Notes under the pieces: generated by a model
What the model was told of the DNA's origin: nothing
What the model saw: only the letters and a program-made list of their open reading frames with translations
Database searches by the model: none
Shown here: positions 26,294-36,800 of the stretch, piece by piece
How positions within the stretch are numbered: position 1 is the first letter of the stretch
How the letters are laid out: each line of letters starts with the position of its first letter
Assembly (NCBI GenBank): GCA_903896925.1
Contig: CAITZM010000134.1
Location: 1-64,000, forward strand
Length of the DNA: 64,000 nucleotides
Reading direction: 5' to 3'
Source: an uncultured Lentisphaerota bacterium
Lineage (GTDB): Bacteria; Verrucomicrobiota; Kiritimatiellia; CAIQIC01
Made by a program: the position numbers and the translations under genes

Positions 26294-27238
26294 TTACGGC
26301 GCCGCGACGGCGCGCAGATCCACCTTGCCTGCACTGACGTTGAGCACCTGCAGCTTGAGGCCTTGCGGCGGCTTGAGCACGAAGGCTTCGGAAAATTCCT
26401 CGGCCGCCATGGTGCTGTCGAGGTCGAACATCGCCATGCCCGCGGTGTAGTTGCGCTGCACGACGTTCTGCGCCTTCGTACCCATGCCGTGCAACGTCTC
26501 GCGCAACGCCTTGAGCTTCCACATCTGGTCCACGCCGCCGATGGTGATGGCGATATGCGTCAGCGCGGTTTCGCTGCCGCCCGCGCCGCCGCCTTTCTCC
26601 CACGCCTCGATCAGCGCCGGGATCAGCGTTTCGAAGCTTTTCTGCCCCGCTTTCCGCAAGGCCTTCGAGCTGCCGCTGATATCGTCGAGAGCGACCACGT
26701 TCTCGACCTCCGAGGCGGAGGCGAGCGCCGCGGCATTGTCGGTCCGCACCGCGCGCAGCGTGGCGACGGCCTCGTAGGTGCGCAGGTTGCTGTCGGCGAT
26801 GCGCCGCGCGGAGGGCTTGGCGACCGCCTCGCCCATGATCACCACATCCGCGCCGAACTGCAGGCCGAGCGCGGCTGCGCCGCGCGGGTCGCCGGCCATT
26901 TTCAGGAGCTGCTGACCCTTGGCGATGTTGGCCTTGACCATGTCCTGGTCCACGACCGGCACGTTCTGCTGGAGCAGCAACCGGGCGGCGAGCGACTCGA
27001 TCTCGGCGGTGGGGATGGAGCCGAGGCTCTTCTCGTCCACCATCAGCAGCACGCGCGGCAGGCGCGAGGCGGCGCGCAGCGTGACCCGCCCGCCGGCGCC
27101 CGCGCCGGCGCCCTCCTCTGCGTCGCGCACGGCCGGCTCGGGCGCGGAGGCGCAACCGGCAAGCAGCACGGCGCACAGCGCGCCGGTGAGGCCTTTCCCG
27201 AACACCGCGATTTCCCGGATGGTTTGCACTTTTTTCAT
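26294..27238 (-). CDS. LpoB/CsgG-like lipoprotein
   Basis: About 314 residues from ATG 27238 (AAGAG seven bases upstream). The signal peptide ends in the lipobox VLLAGC. The core (LPRVLLMVDEKSLG, then LLLQQNVPVVDQDMV, then GADVVIMGEAVAK) has the alternating beta/alpha pattern of the CsgG/TolB-N/LpoB-type fold. It differs from the two close CsgG-like twins in the same cluster. It sits 43 bp after the 188-residue CsgG-like gene and 22 bp before the coiled-coil gene. Confidence 0.68.
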   Translation of the reverse strand: MKKVQTIREIAVFGKGLTGALCAVLLAGCASAPEPAVRDAEEGAGAGAGGRVTLRAASRLPRVLLMVDEKSLGSIPTAEIESLAARLLLQQNVPVVDQDMVKANIAKGQQLLKMAGDPRGAAALGLQFGADVVIMGEAVAKPSARRIADSNLRTYEAVATLRAVRTDNAAALASASEVENVVALDDISGSSKALRKAGQKSFETLIPALIEAWEKGGGAGGSETALTHIAITIGGVDQMWKLKALRETLHGMGTKAQNVVQRNYTAGMAMFDLDSTMAAEEFSEAFVLKPPQGLKLQVLNVSAGKVDLRAVAAP

Positions 27239-27281
27239 CGGCATCTCTTTTCGTGTTCCCAGGTTTGGTAACTTTGTTTTG

Positions 27282-27848
27282 TCAGCGCCAGTGCTGGTAC
27301 AGCCCGCACATCATTTCATGCACGATGGCCCGCGCGTGCTCCGGCAGCGTCACATCGCGACCCGTGGCGCGCTTCGCCAGGTCCACGCTCCACAGCACCT
27401 TGCCGCTCTTGCAGTCAATCATGCGAGCGGTGATGCCGACGACGGGGTAGGGGTGGCCGCGCTGGGCGACGTTGGCGTATTCATCCACGGTGCCGATGAT
27501 GACGCCCTCGGCGCCGACCAGGTTGCCGACCTCGGCGGCGCGCGAGGCGGAGAGGCCCGCGAGGGCCAGCTCGGCCTCGCTCAACACCTTGGCCATCTGG
27601 CCACGCTCGACGAGTTCGTATTTGCCGGAGCGCAGCACCTCGGTGACGAACAGGTCGGAGACCGAGGTGCCGATCAATTCGGTCTGGCCCTTGAACGGCA
27701 TGACGGCGACCTTGCCGGCGGCGCCGGGGCGCGCCGGCGCCACCCAAACGTTGGCGCGACTGCGCGTGCCGTTGAAGTAGTCGTCGCCCGACGCGCAGCC
27801 GAACACGCCGAGCAGCAGCAGACCGAGTACGAGCGATTTATTTTGCAT
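27282..27848 (-). CDS. CsgG-like lipoprotein (free-standing twin)
   Basis: A 188-residue lipoprotein with lipobox LLLGVFGC and AAGGA before ATG 27848. The CsgG-type domain contains KVAVMPFKGQTELIGTSVSD, KYELVERGQMAKVLSE and GVIIGTVDEYANV. It is very similar, roughly three of four residues, to residues 40-195 of the Fn3 fusion at the head of the cluster. E. coli CsgG (277 residues) makes a nine-subunit outer-membrane pore for curli export. This protein is shorter and may lack the transmembrane hairpins, so pore formation is not assured. Confidence 0.82.
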   Translation of the reverse strand: MQNKSLVLGLLLLGVFGCASGDDYFNGTRSRANVWVAPARPGAAGKVAVMPFKGQTELIGTSVSDLFVTEVLRSGKYELVERGQMAKVLSEAELALAGLSASRAAEVGNLVGAEGVIIGTVDEYANVAQRGHPYPVVGITARMIDCKSGKVLWSVDLAKRATGRDVTLPEHARAIVHEMMCGLYQHWR

Positions 27849-27862
27849 ACGCGTTCCTTGCG

Positions 27863-29530
27863 CTAGCGGATGAAACCGGAGCCGTAATTGACGCCCTTGT
27901 TTTTCTCTTCCTTGCATTTCGGGCATTCTATTTTTTCGCCGGGGCGGACCTGTCCGCCATACTTGATTTTGTGCTTCGGACAGAACGCATCCACCAGCGC
28001 CACCTGGGGCGCGGCGGGTTTTGGTGGCGGTGTGTGCACCGTGGCGGTCGCGGCCTGTCCGCGCTCCGCCTTGCACTTCGGGCATTCCAATTTTTCGCCC
28101 GGATGAACCTGTCCGCCGTACTTGAGCTTATGTTTCGGACAGAAGGCGTCCACCATGGCGAGCTGGCTGCTGGCGGGCTTGGGCGGTGCGATCGTGCTGC
28201 CGATGAGCGGCTTGTTGCCCGCGGCTGCCGCTGCCGCGCGCTCCGCTTTGCAGCGCGGACACTCGACCTTTTCCCCGACGCGATATTGGCCGCCGTAGGC
28301 GCCGTGTTTCAGGCAGAAAGAGTCCACCATCATGATCTGGGGCTTGGCCGGCGCTGCCGGGGCGGCCGGTTTCGGCGGAGGCGTATGGATGGTGAGGGGC
28401 GGCCGGCCGGCTGCGGCAACCGACTGCGCCTTGTCCGCTTTGCAGCGCGGACATTCGACCTTCTCGCCGACCTTATACTGTCCGCCGTACTTGCCGTGCT
28501 TGGGACAGAACGAATCCACCATCATGATTTGTAGCGCGGGTTTTACGGCGACGGCGGGTGTCAACGCGGTGTTCCGCACATGCGCCATATCGCTGTCCTT
28601 CGAGCGCAGTGGCGTCAGGGCCGTCTGCGGCGCCCTGTGCGAAGCCTGTTCCTTGAGCCGTTGCTGATCGGCTTCCATCTGCTGCCGGTAAAATTCGCCC
28701 TTCCCTCCGAGCACCTTGTTCTGCGGGTAGGCGGTACCCTTGCCGCCGGCTTCCGTGACGAGCGGCCCGGTGTAGGTTTTCTTCCCCGCGCTGTTTGGCT
28801 CCGTCCGGGCTCCGGCCGTTTGTTCCCGTTTGAGCTCCACGGCTGCCCGGGCCGGACCGGCCACCTGTTGGGCGGCGCCGGGTTCGTGGCGTGGTTGCAG
28901 GGGTTGGAGCGGGCCGAAGTGCGCGTCCTCGACCCACGCCGCCACCGGTTCCTTTCTGGCGGGCAGCGCGCTGGGCCCGGTTCCAGGCAGTAGCTTGGCC
29001 GGGGCCATCCCCCCGCGCGGCTGCAAGCGGGGCACGGCGAAGGTATCGGGTTCGCCCCACGCTGCCACCGCCTGTTTGCCGGCAGGCGCGGGAGTCACGG
29101 CCCGCTGTGCCGGGCCCTCGCCACGGCCGGGTTCAAGGTGCTCGACGGCCCTCACAGAGCCGGTCTCGCGCGGGGCGGCAACCGCGTGCGCCGAAGTATC
29201 GGTGTGGCCGCCGAAGATTGCGTCGCCTGCTGCGTGGGCCGCGGTGTGCTGCGTCGCCGCTGGCGGCGGCAGGTGCGTCCGCTGAAATTCGGCGCAGGTG
29301 CCGCCGCGTGCGTTCCAGTCGAGCATCTCGCGCACGAGCGCCTTCGTCCCGGCGATTGTGTTGGGGTTGTTCAGGATGTCCTGCAAAGCCTGTCGTTCGG
29401 TGGCGAGCAGTTGCTCGAGCTGCTCCTCCCCCGCGCCGCGCACCGGCGCGCAGAGGCAGCACAGGAGGGTGAGCCCGCACAGCAGTGCGGCGCGCAGCGT
29501 CCCATGAACCCGTTTAGCGTCCGCTTTCAT
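27863..29530 (-). CDS. secreted protein with four C-terminal Cys/His ribbons
   Basis: A 555-residue protein. An N-terminal signal peptide (to about APVRGAG) is followed by a helical segment (LATERQALQDILNN, then LDWNARGG) shared with the next gene upstream. A long disordered Pro/Ala region follows. Four repeats then end the protein, each of the form VD[SA]FC[PL]KH...YGGQ...GEK.ECP[RK]CK, giving Cys-x2-His plus Cys-x2-Cys, a probable zinc site. Repeats lie at DNA 27880-28530 with Pro-rich linkers. I know no named family for this repeat. Zinc ribbons on an exported protein are unusual. Confidence 0.75.
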   Translation of the reverse strand: MKADAKRVHGTLRAALLCGLTLLCCLCAPVRGAGEEQLEQLLATERQALQDILNNPNTIAGTKALVREMLDWNARGGTCAEFQRTHLPPPAATQHTAAHAAGDAIFGGHTDTSAHAVAAPRETGSVRAVEHLEPGRGEGPAQRAVTPAPAGKQAVAAWGEPDTFAVPRLQPRGGMAPAKLLPGTGPSALPARKEPVAAWVEDAHFGPLQPLQPRHEPGAAQQVAGPARAAVELKREQTAGARTEPNSAGKKTYTGPLVTEAGGKGTAYPQNKVLGGKGEFYRQQMEADQQRLKEQASHRAPQTALTPLRSKDSDMAHVRNTALTPAVAVKPALQIMMVDSFCPKHGKYGGQYKVGEKVECPRCKADKAQSVAAAGRPPLTIHTPPPKPAAPAAPAKPQIMMVDSFCLKHGAYGGQYRVGEKVECPRCKAERAAAAAAGNKPLIGSTIAPPKPASSQLAMVDAFCPKHKLKYGGQVHPGEKLECPKCKAERGQAATATVHTPPPKPAAPQVALVDAFCPKHKIKYGGQVRPGEKIECPKCKEEKNKGVNYGSGFIR

Positions 29531-29579
29531 ACAACACCTTGCGGCTCCAGCTTACCCTTTTTCAGGCCTTGGGGAAAGT

Positions 29580-30794
29580 TCACCGCAGCCCGTCTCTCGG
29601 CAGCAAATGTTTCGCTTCCTCGGCACATTTCGGGCAGCCGGTGATCGGCCCCTGGCCGCCGTATTTCCCATGCACCCGGCAGAGGGCGTCCCACATCTGG
29701 TTCCTCTCGGCCGCGCACCTGGGACAACCGGTGACCTTGCCGATCTCGCCGCCATATTTGCCGTGCTTCGGGCACAGCGCATCGAACATGCCGCGCACCT
29801 GGGGTTGGGGCTTGCGATCGCGAATCACATTCGCTGCGGCGATCGGCGGCCCGATGTAGCGTTTGCTGCTGCCCGCGCCCGGCGCGCTCGCATCGGCGGC
29901 GACGGCAGGTGCTGCCGGAACGGCCGCCGGCGCGGCCCCAGGCGCCGTTGCCGCGTTGCCATCGCCGGCCGCTGCGCTTGCGGCCACCGGTGCGCTCGCG
30001 CCACCGCCGCCAAAAATCTGTCCCGCCGCCGCGCTCGCACCGGCGTTCAGGACGCTGCCGCCCACAGTGGCGGATCCGCCCGCGTTGCCGCCACCGCTAC
30101 TGGGGAGTATTTGTCCGACCGCGCCGCCGACGGCCTGTCCCGCGGCCTGTGCACCTTGCTGCACGCTCTGGACGAGACTGTCGCCCAGCACACGCGCCAT
30201 GCTGCCCGCCGCCTGTTGCGCGGCGGCGTTATTGGCGTCCTGCTGGCGCTGCGCCAGAGCCGCCGAACCGGCCTGATCGCGCAGGGTTTGCGCATCGCGG
30301 ATCTTCGCCTCGCTCTCCCGCGTGGCGGTTTCCAGCCCTTGCTGCGACTTGACGAGTCCGAGTGAGGCGGCCGCTTTCGCGGACGCGTCCGCGTCGCGCT
30401 GGCTGGAAAAAGTTTGCAGCATTGAGCCGGCTGGCATTGCGACGTTTGCCGCCGGCGGTGCGGCCTCGGCGTCCGCCAAGGTGTTATGCGGCGGCGCGAC
30501 CACGGCGGATGCGGTGGCCTGCCCGGCCTGCTGCCGCTTGAATCCTGCAATCGTTACGCCGCGTGCATTCCACGCCAGCAACTCCTGTGCGACGGTTTTT
30601 TTCTCCGCCGGCGTGTTGGAATCAGCGAGCAGCGCCTGCAACGCGCCACGCTCCGCCGCGAGCTGCTGTTGCAGCTGGACACTCCGGGATGTTGGCGGCT
30701 CCGCCGCCTGCTCGAACTGGGCCCACACGTTCAGTCCCAGCAGGAGGGTTGTGCCTGCCAACAGGCCGGACCTTGCAAGCTGCGCGGGTTTCAT
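29580..30794 (-). CDS. secreted protein with two C-terminal Cys/His ribbons
   Basis: A 404-residue paralogue of the neighbouring 555-residue protein. It has a signal peptide (LLAGTTLLLGLNVWAQ), then the shared helix (LAAERGALQALLAD, then LLAWNARG). A Gln/Ala/Gly-rich middle includes GDSLVQSVQQGAQAAGQAVG, closely matching GDALVTSVQQGGQAFG in the giant protein. Two ribbons finish it: DALCPKHGKYGG...GCPRC and DALCRVHGKYGG...GCPKC. It starts 12 bp after the giant gene stop. Its role is unknown; shared modules suggest it assembles with the giant. Confidence 0.75.
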   Translation of the reverse strand: MKPAQLARSGLLAGTTLLLGLNVWAQFEQAAEPPTSRSVQLQQQLAAERGALQALLADSNTPAEKKTVAQELLAWNARGVTIAGFKRQQAGQATASAVVAPPHNTLADAEAAPPAANVAMPAGSMLQTFSSQRDADASAKAAASLGLVKSQQGLETATRESEAKIRDAQTLRDQAGSAALAQRQQDANNAAAQQAAGSMARVLGDSLVQSVQQGAQAAGQAVGGAVGQILPSSGGGNAGGSATVGGSVLNAGASAAAGQIFGGGGASAPVAASAAAGDGNAATAPGAAPAAVPAAPAVAADASAPGAGSSKRYIGPPIAAANVIRDRKPQPQVRGMFDALCPKHGKYGGEIGKVTGCPRCAAERNQMWDALCRVHGKYGGQGPITGCPKCAEEAKHLLPRDGLR

Positions 30795-30806
30795 CGTCGC
30801 ATCCTC

Positions 30807-33800
30807 TCAATCCATCGGTCCCTTGCACTTGAAGCATTTGGACTCGATATAAAAGACATTGGACAGATGCCAGTCGCCCTGCACCTTGCAGTGCATTTCT
30901 GCATCCACCGTGACATCGCCGTCGCCCCAGTGTTTGTCCGGGTTGCGTTTTTTCACGTAGCAATGATCGGCCGCCGGCTGCGGGGCTGAAGCGCCCCCAG
31001 CTCCGCCGGCCGTGCCCAGGGCCGAGGCAGTACTCGAAACCACGCCGACGCTGTTGCACTTGGGACAACGTGTCGTGCCTTGGCTGGCCGGCCAGGTGGC
31101 GCCGCAGCGCGCGCAGCGGGCCATATTCGCGTCGCCGCCGGCGGGAGGTGTGGCACTGTTAGCATTCACGGTGGTGGAGGTCTGGTCGCCTTGGCCACAC
31201 TTCGGGCATTTCGGCGGCGCCGGCGGCTTGCCGGTCCAGGTGTTGCCGCAGGAATAGGTGACCGTGATCGTACCATCGGGATTGGACTGGCTGCCAACAA
31301 TGCCCTGATCGCCTCCGCTGGCAGGTGGCGTGGCACCGCCCCCGGAACTGCCACCAGCCGGCGGTGGTGTGCCGCCGCCTCCGCCACCACCGCTGTTGGC
31401 AGGTGTGCTGCTGCCGGGATTGCCGGCGGGCGCGCTGCCGCCCGCCGCGGGTTCGTTCCCGCCGCCATTGTTTTGTGGCCGGCCGTCCATGGCGTTCCTG
31501 ATGAGGTTGTTGACGCCATTCCCTGCAGCGCCGCCGAGCGTGGTGCCGAAAGCCTGCCCGCCCTGTTGCACCGAGGTCACGAGTGCATCGCCGATGACAG
31601 TGCCCCAACTGTTCTGCTGCTGCCCCTGCGCTGTGGTCTGCGCGGACTGGCCGAGGGTCAGGTTGTAGTCGTTGCCGGCGGCGTCACGCACGAAGCGGCT
31701 CTGGTTGTTCGCGTCGTCCGCGACCTGCGCCACCTGGGTGAACTTTTGCTGCAGGTTCATGTTGTTGAATGCGGTGCCGGCCTGGCTGGAGCGGTCGTTA
31801 TTGAAGCCGTCCCCGAAGATATTCAACAGGTTTGGCGTCGGCAGGGTGAAGTTGCCGCCATCGCCGCCGGCGGTCGGTTCCATGGTGTTCAGATTGTTAG
31901 GCTGCGTATTTCCGTCCGCCGGCGGTGTCGTGCCATCGCCGGGCGGCGTGGGCTGCCCACTGTCCTGTCCCATGGCCACAGGCGTGTTGCCGCCGGTGCC
32001 ATCCGGCGGCAGTGTGGTGGGTGGCGGCAGCGCGTTCAGGTCCTTCTGCGTGGCGGCAACACGCTGGTCATAGTCATCCTTGTCCTTCTGCTGCTGGGCG
32101 ATCTGCGCCTGCAGGTCCTTCTTCGTGGCGCTGTTGTGCGAGGCGTCAATCTGCGCCTGCAGGTCGTTGATCTTTTGTTGCTGGCCGTCACTGCCGTTCT
32201 GCATGTTGTTCAGATAATTGTTCAGCTGGTTGGCCGTGTAGCCGTTGGCGGTCGGCGTGCCGTCGGCCGCGGTGCTCACGACGGGACCCGGCCCGCCGGG
32301 CCTCACCCCGAGGGCGGCCAACCCCTTCTGCGTGTCGGCGAGGCGCTGGTCATAGTCATCCTTGTCCTTCTGCTGCTGGGCGATCTGCGCCTGCAGGTCC
32401 TTTTTCGTGGCGCTGTTGTGCGAGGCGTCAATCTGCGCCTGCAGGTCGTTGATCTTTTGTTGCCGCCCGTCGCTGCCGTTCTGCATGTTGTTCGCGTAAT
32501 TGCTCAATTGCTGTGCCGTATAACCATCGGCCGTCGGCGTGCCATCGGCCGTCTGACCCACGGTGGGGCCGGCCGGTCCGGTCTTCACGCCCAGGTCGTT
32601 CAACGTCTGCTTCGTGGTGGCGACGCGCTGGTCATAATCGTCCTTGTCCTTCTTCGCCTGGTCAATCTGCGCCTGCAGGTCCTTTTTCGTGGCGCTGTTG
32701 TGCGAGGCGTCCTTCTGGGCCCGCAGCTCGTCGATCTTCTGCTGCTGGGCGTCGCTGCCGTTCTGCATGTTGTCCGCGTAGTTCAGCAGGTTGCGCTTCT
32801 TGTCCGCGTTTGGATCGGGCGGCGGCTCCGGCGGCATGGGCTCCTTGGGCTCCGGTTTGTCCGGGAACAGAGCAAGCGCTTGTTGCAGCGGGCTGTTCGG
32901 GCCTGTATTGCCGGCCGTGTCCAGCCGGTTTTTCTTCATGATGTCGTCGGTTATTTGACTGGCCAGCTGCTCGCGTTCTTCCGGTGTCAGTTTCCTGTTC
33001 TGTGGGCCGGCAGGCTCCTTGCCCTGGTCGTTGCCTGCGAGATTGGCAAGATCTTTGCCATCCACGTTGAGGCCATGTTCATTCAACACACTCAGGGTGT
33101 CCATGGCCAGCTTGCCATCCTTGAGGGTGTTGTTGAACGTGTTGAGCATGTCGCCGCCCGGACCGCCACCTTGGTTGGGTGTCTGCTTGGAGAGTGCGAG
33201 GGAAGGGTCCTGCTGCCACGCCTGCAGGGTTGCTGCGGCCATCTGCCGTTTTTGCGGATCGGTGCTGTTCAGGTCGGCCTTCAGATTGCTGGCGAATTTC
33301 TCCATCTCCGCCCGCTCCTTGCTGCCCGGCGCGGTGGTGGCGAGCACAGGGTCGAGATCCTTTTGCAGCAGCGTATCCCTGATGACCGGGAGGGAGTTCT
33401 TGAGCGCGCCATCGCCTGCGGCGGGATCGTGGGTTAGCACGTTGCGGGTCATGCGGCCATAGGTTTCCAGCTCGTTGTATTTTTGCTGCAACTGCGCCCG
33501 GGTCTCCTTGATCTGGTTCTGGACCCAGGGGTCATTCGGGTCGTGGTTCTTGGGATCGTTCAACTTGACCAGGTCGCCCTTCAGTTTGTTGATATCCTCG
33601 GCCACAAAGCCCGGCAGGTCCTTCAGCAACGCTTTCTCCGTGTTGATCGTCTGCCCGGCCGCCCGCCGTTCGTCCAGGGTGCCGTGATCGGCGATGGCAG
33701 TGGTCAGGGGCGTCACGAGCGTGGTTTCGACGGCTTTCTTCACGCCGTTCGCATAGCTCCGGGCATAATTCGGTTCCCGCCGTTCGCGCCGCGCGGCCTC

Positions 33801-36800
33801 CTCCTCTTCCTGGATGGCCTGGCGGGCGGGCTCGTTGATCATGCCGTCGCCCATCTGCTTCATCGTGTCGTAGGTGCCCTTGCCCATGGCCTTGGTCACC
33901 GTAAGCGCGGTGTCCAGCTTGGAGTCCGGTGTGCCCGCGCGAACTTTCTCCTGCGCCGCTTGGTTGAGGGCGTCATAATAATTGTTGCGCCACGGCTGGA
34001 ACCCGCTGGCCTTGTCCACCACGTCCAGCATCTCGTCGCCGCGCAGGTGGCTCCGGCCTTGGTCGGCAGCCTCGCCTTGTTTTTCCACCGTCGCCTGTGC
34101 GGCGGCCCCGGCCATGGCGAGGATGCCCAGCTTGTCGAAAGCGCCCCGGATGGGTTCGGCAACGGGTTTGACAAACGAGGACCGGCCGCCATCGAGCAGC
34201 GAGGACGGCTTTTTGATGGTGCCATCCGGCAGTTCGATGTTGGCGCCGTTGCCCGTGGGCTTGGTCATGACGTCGAAACGCGTGCCGCGTTCCGTCCCGA
34301 TCTCGCCCTTTTCCGATCGGGCCATATCCCGGACGCGATCGCGCGACGCCTGAATATCGTCGGAACTCGCCCGATTCTGGCGCTTGACCTCGTCATCGCT
34401 CGTGAACGGCCGCTGGCGGGTCTGGGCGTCCAACGCATCCTTGAAATTCGCGCGCACCGCGTCCCGCACTTCGGCCTTGGAGCCGCTCCAGTCGGAACCC
34501 CTGGCGTTCAAGCCCTCTTGCAACGCGATGTCCTCCGCCTTGGCGCGGGCATTGGAGGAGTTCACGCGGTTGTCACTGGGCGTTTTGTTGAGGGGGCCGC
34601 TGACCTTGGTCTTTACCGGAGTGGCGTCTTGCGCCAGCTGCATGGCCTTGTCCATTTCCAGCTTCATCTTGTTGCGCAGGTCGGCCAGATCGTTGCCGGC
34701 CGTCCGGGCCTCGGACCCATATTTCACCACCCCTGCTTCGTCAGGTCCGCGATAGCCCTGTAAATCCTTGAGCTTCCTGTAAAGCTCCGGATTTTGCTTG
34801 TCCAGACCCATGCGCTCACCCGCTTTGGAAACCGCCTTGGCCATTTCCTTGAGGTCGCCATCGGCCTGGCCGTACAGGAATTTCTTTTGATCATCCAAGA
34901 CCCAGCCGGTGTCGTTCTTGATCGCATCTTTCACGCCGGTTCCGGCCTTGCCGCCTTCCGTCGCGAACGCATCCCGGTCGCCCACCTTGTTGCGTTCGGT
35001 CAACGCCCTGTCCGGCCGCCAGACCGTCATGTTGTCGGTGTTGTTCACGACCTTGTGAGGAAAGTCCTGCACATCTTTGCCGGCGGCCTTCCAATCTTTC
35101 ATTTGCTCGTAAGCGACCTTGTCGCTGGCTGCGGTCACGTCCACATCGCCTTTGACATTGGTGGGGTTTTTCTTGCCGCCGGTGTTGTACAAATCCTTGG
35201 CGTTGCCGGAGGCTTTCAAATCCCGGATGCGATTGTCCTGCGCCGCATATTTTTCCCGGATCTGATCGGCCATGGCGCGATGATAATTCTGGAGCTGTTC
35301 GGCGGCCCGCGGATCGGATGTGAGCTGCGGATTGTTCCTGGCGAGGTCGTTCATGCGGGTGGAGAGTGCCTCCAGTTCGGCCTGCTGGCGCCGGATCAAT
35401 TCCTTGTTCGGGAGTTGCGGCGACCCGCCCGCCGCCACGCCTTGGCCCTGTGCGGGCGCTTGGGCCGACGAGGCCAGGGGGCGGCCATAGCGATCCACCA
35501 GTTGTCCTTGTGCGCCCGCCGTTGCCGCTTCGCCTTGCGAGGAAAGCGGACGACCGGAACGATCCACCAGTTGCTTACCCGGCTGCACCACCGGTTTGCC
35601 GTCGAACGCGATCGGCGTGCCCGTGCCGTCGTAGAAGGGCGGTTTGCCTGCCACAGCCGCTGGCGCGGGCGGTTGCATGCCTTTCAGCAGATCGATTTTG
35701 GGCTGCTTGGAGTTCAGCAGGGCCGTGCCCGATCTGTCCGGCAGTGCGATTGCTTTTTCGCGGACCGGCACGATCTGGTCGTGACTGGTCAAGGCCGTGC
35801 CGTCGGGCGTCACATAGATCGTATCGGGCGTTCGCGGCAGCGACGTGTTGCCCCGCGGGGCAGCCGCCCTGCCGGGGGGTGGCGTGCTGCCTTGGACTAC
35901 CAACGACCGCTCCGGCGGCAGCGTGCCCGGTTCATAGGCGCGGGTCACCGGCACCAAGGCTTTTTCAAGAGGGATGCCGGATGGCCGCCCGGGAGCGGCG
36001 GATGACGCCGTCGGCTGGTGGGGACCGCCCGGCGGTGGCGGCGGCGCGCCTCCGGCCGCCACGGCCGCTGGCTGGGCCGTCGGCAGACCCGCGTTCACCG
36101 CGCCTGCCGAGCCTGACAAGCTCAGGCGACCGGGGCCTCCGCGTTCCACCGTCTCCAGGCCCGCCCGCGCGACCGTGCCGCGCTCGCCGGTCTGGGCAGA
36201 AGTGGTGGCGGCTGGCGTTTGCGACCGGCCCATCCTCTTGTTGTAAGCGTCCTTGATTTCCTTCACCCGTTCCGGCGTCGGATCAACGATGACCTCCTTC
36301 ACGGGCTGGCGGTTGGCATCGAGTGCGATCTGGCCGCTATCGTTTCGGATATAGCGCCAGCTGTGCATATCGTCCACGCGCCCGTGCGTCGGCTGGCCCT
36401 CCAGTTTTCCCACGATGTGCGCCGTGGAGTCGGCGGCCGGATTACCCTCGGTGACACCGCCGGTCGCACCGGTCTGCCGGTTCAGCCCGAAGGCCGCGTT
36501 GATGGGTTCGCCAAATTCATTTTGCACGTTCCGCAACTGGCTGCTGGTGTTGTCGGCGGTTTTCTTGTTGGCGGCCAGCTGAGCCTGTCGGTTCACCTGC
36601 GCCTGTTCGTAATGCTGTTTTTGGCTCTCGATGTTGCGCAGCGCGGCCGTCTCTTCCGCCGGGCTCAAGCCCAGGTGGCCGGCCTGGATCCGTTCGGCGT
36701 AGGCGTCCAGTTTTTTCGCCGCCACGTCCGGCGGCATATAGGCGTCCACCACTTCGGCCTTCAGCGCGTTGCCGTCCCGCGCCATCGCGCGCGCCTGGTT

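Noticed and set aside
32026..32783. Regular 282-bp repeats as a CRISPR or insertion sequence
   Set aside because: They are in-frame coding repeats without inverted ends or transposase.
31080..33437. A 785-codon plus-strand frame opposite the giant gene
   Set aside because: It spans the 282-bp repeats in antisense and yields a Val/Arg/Leu-rich product with no start signal. The minus frame is continuous for 6.5 kb with a signal segment.
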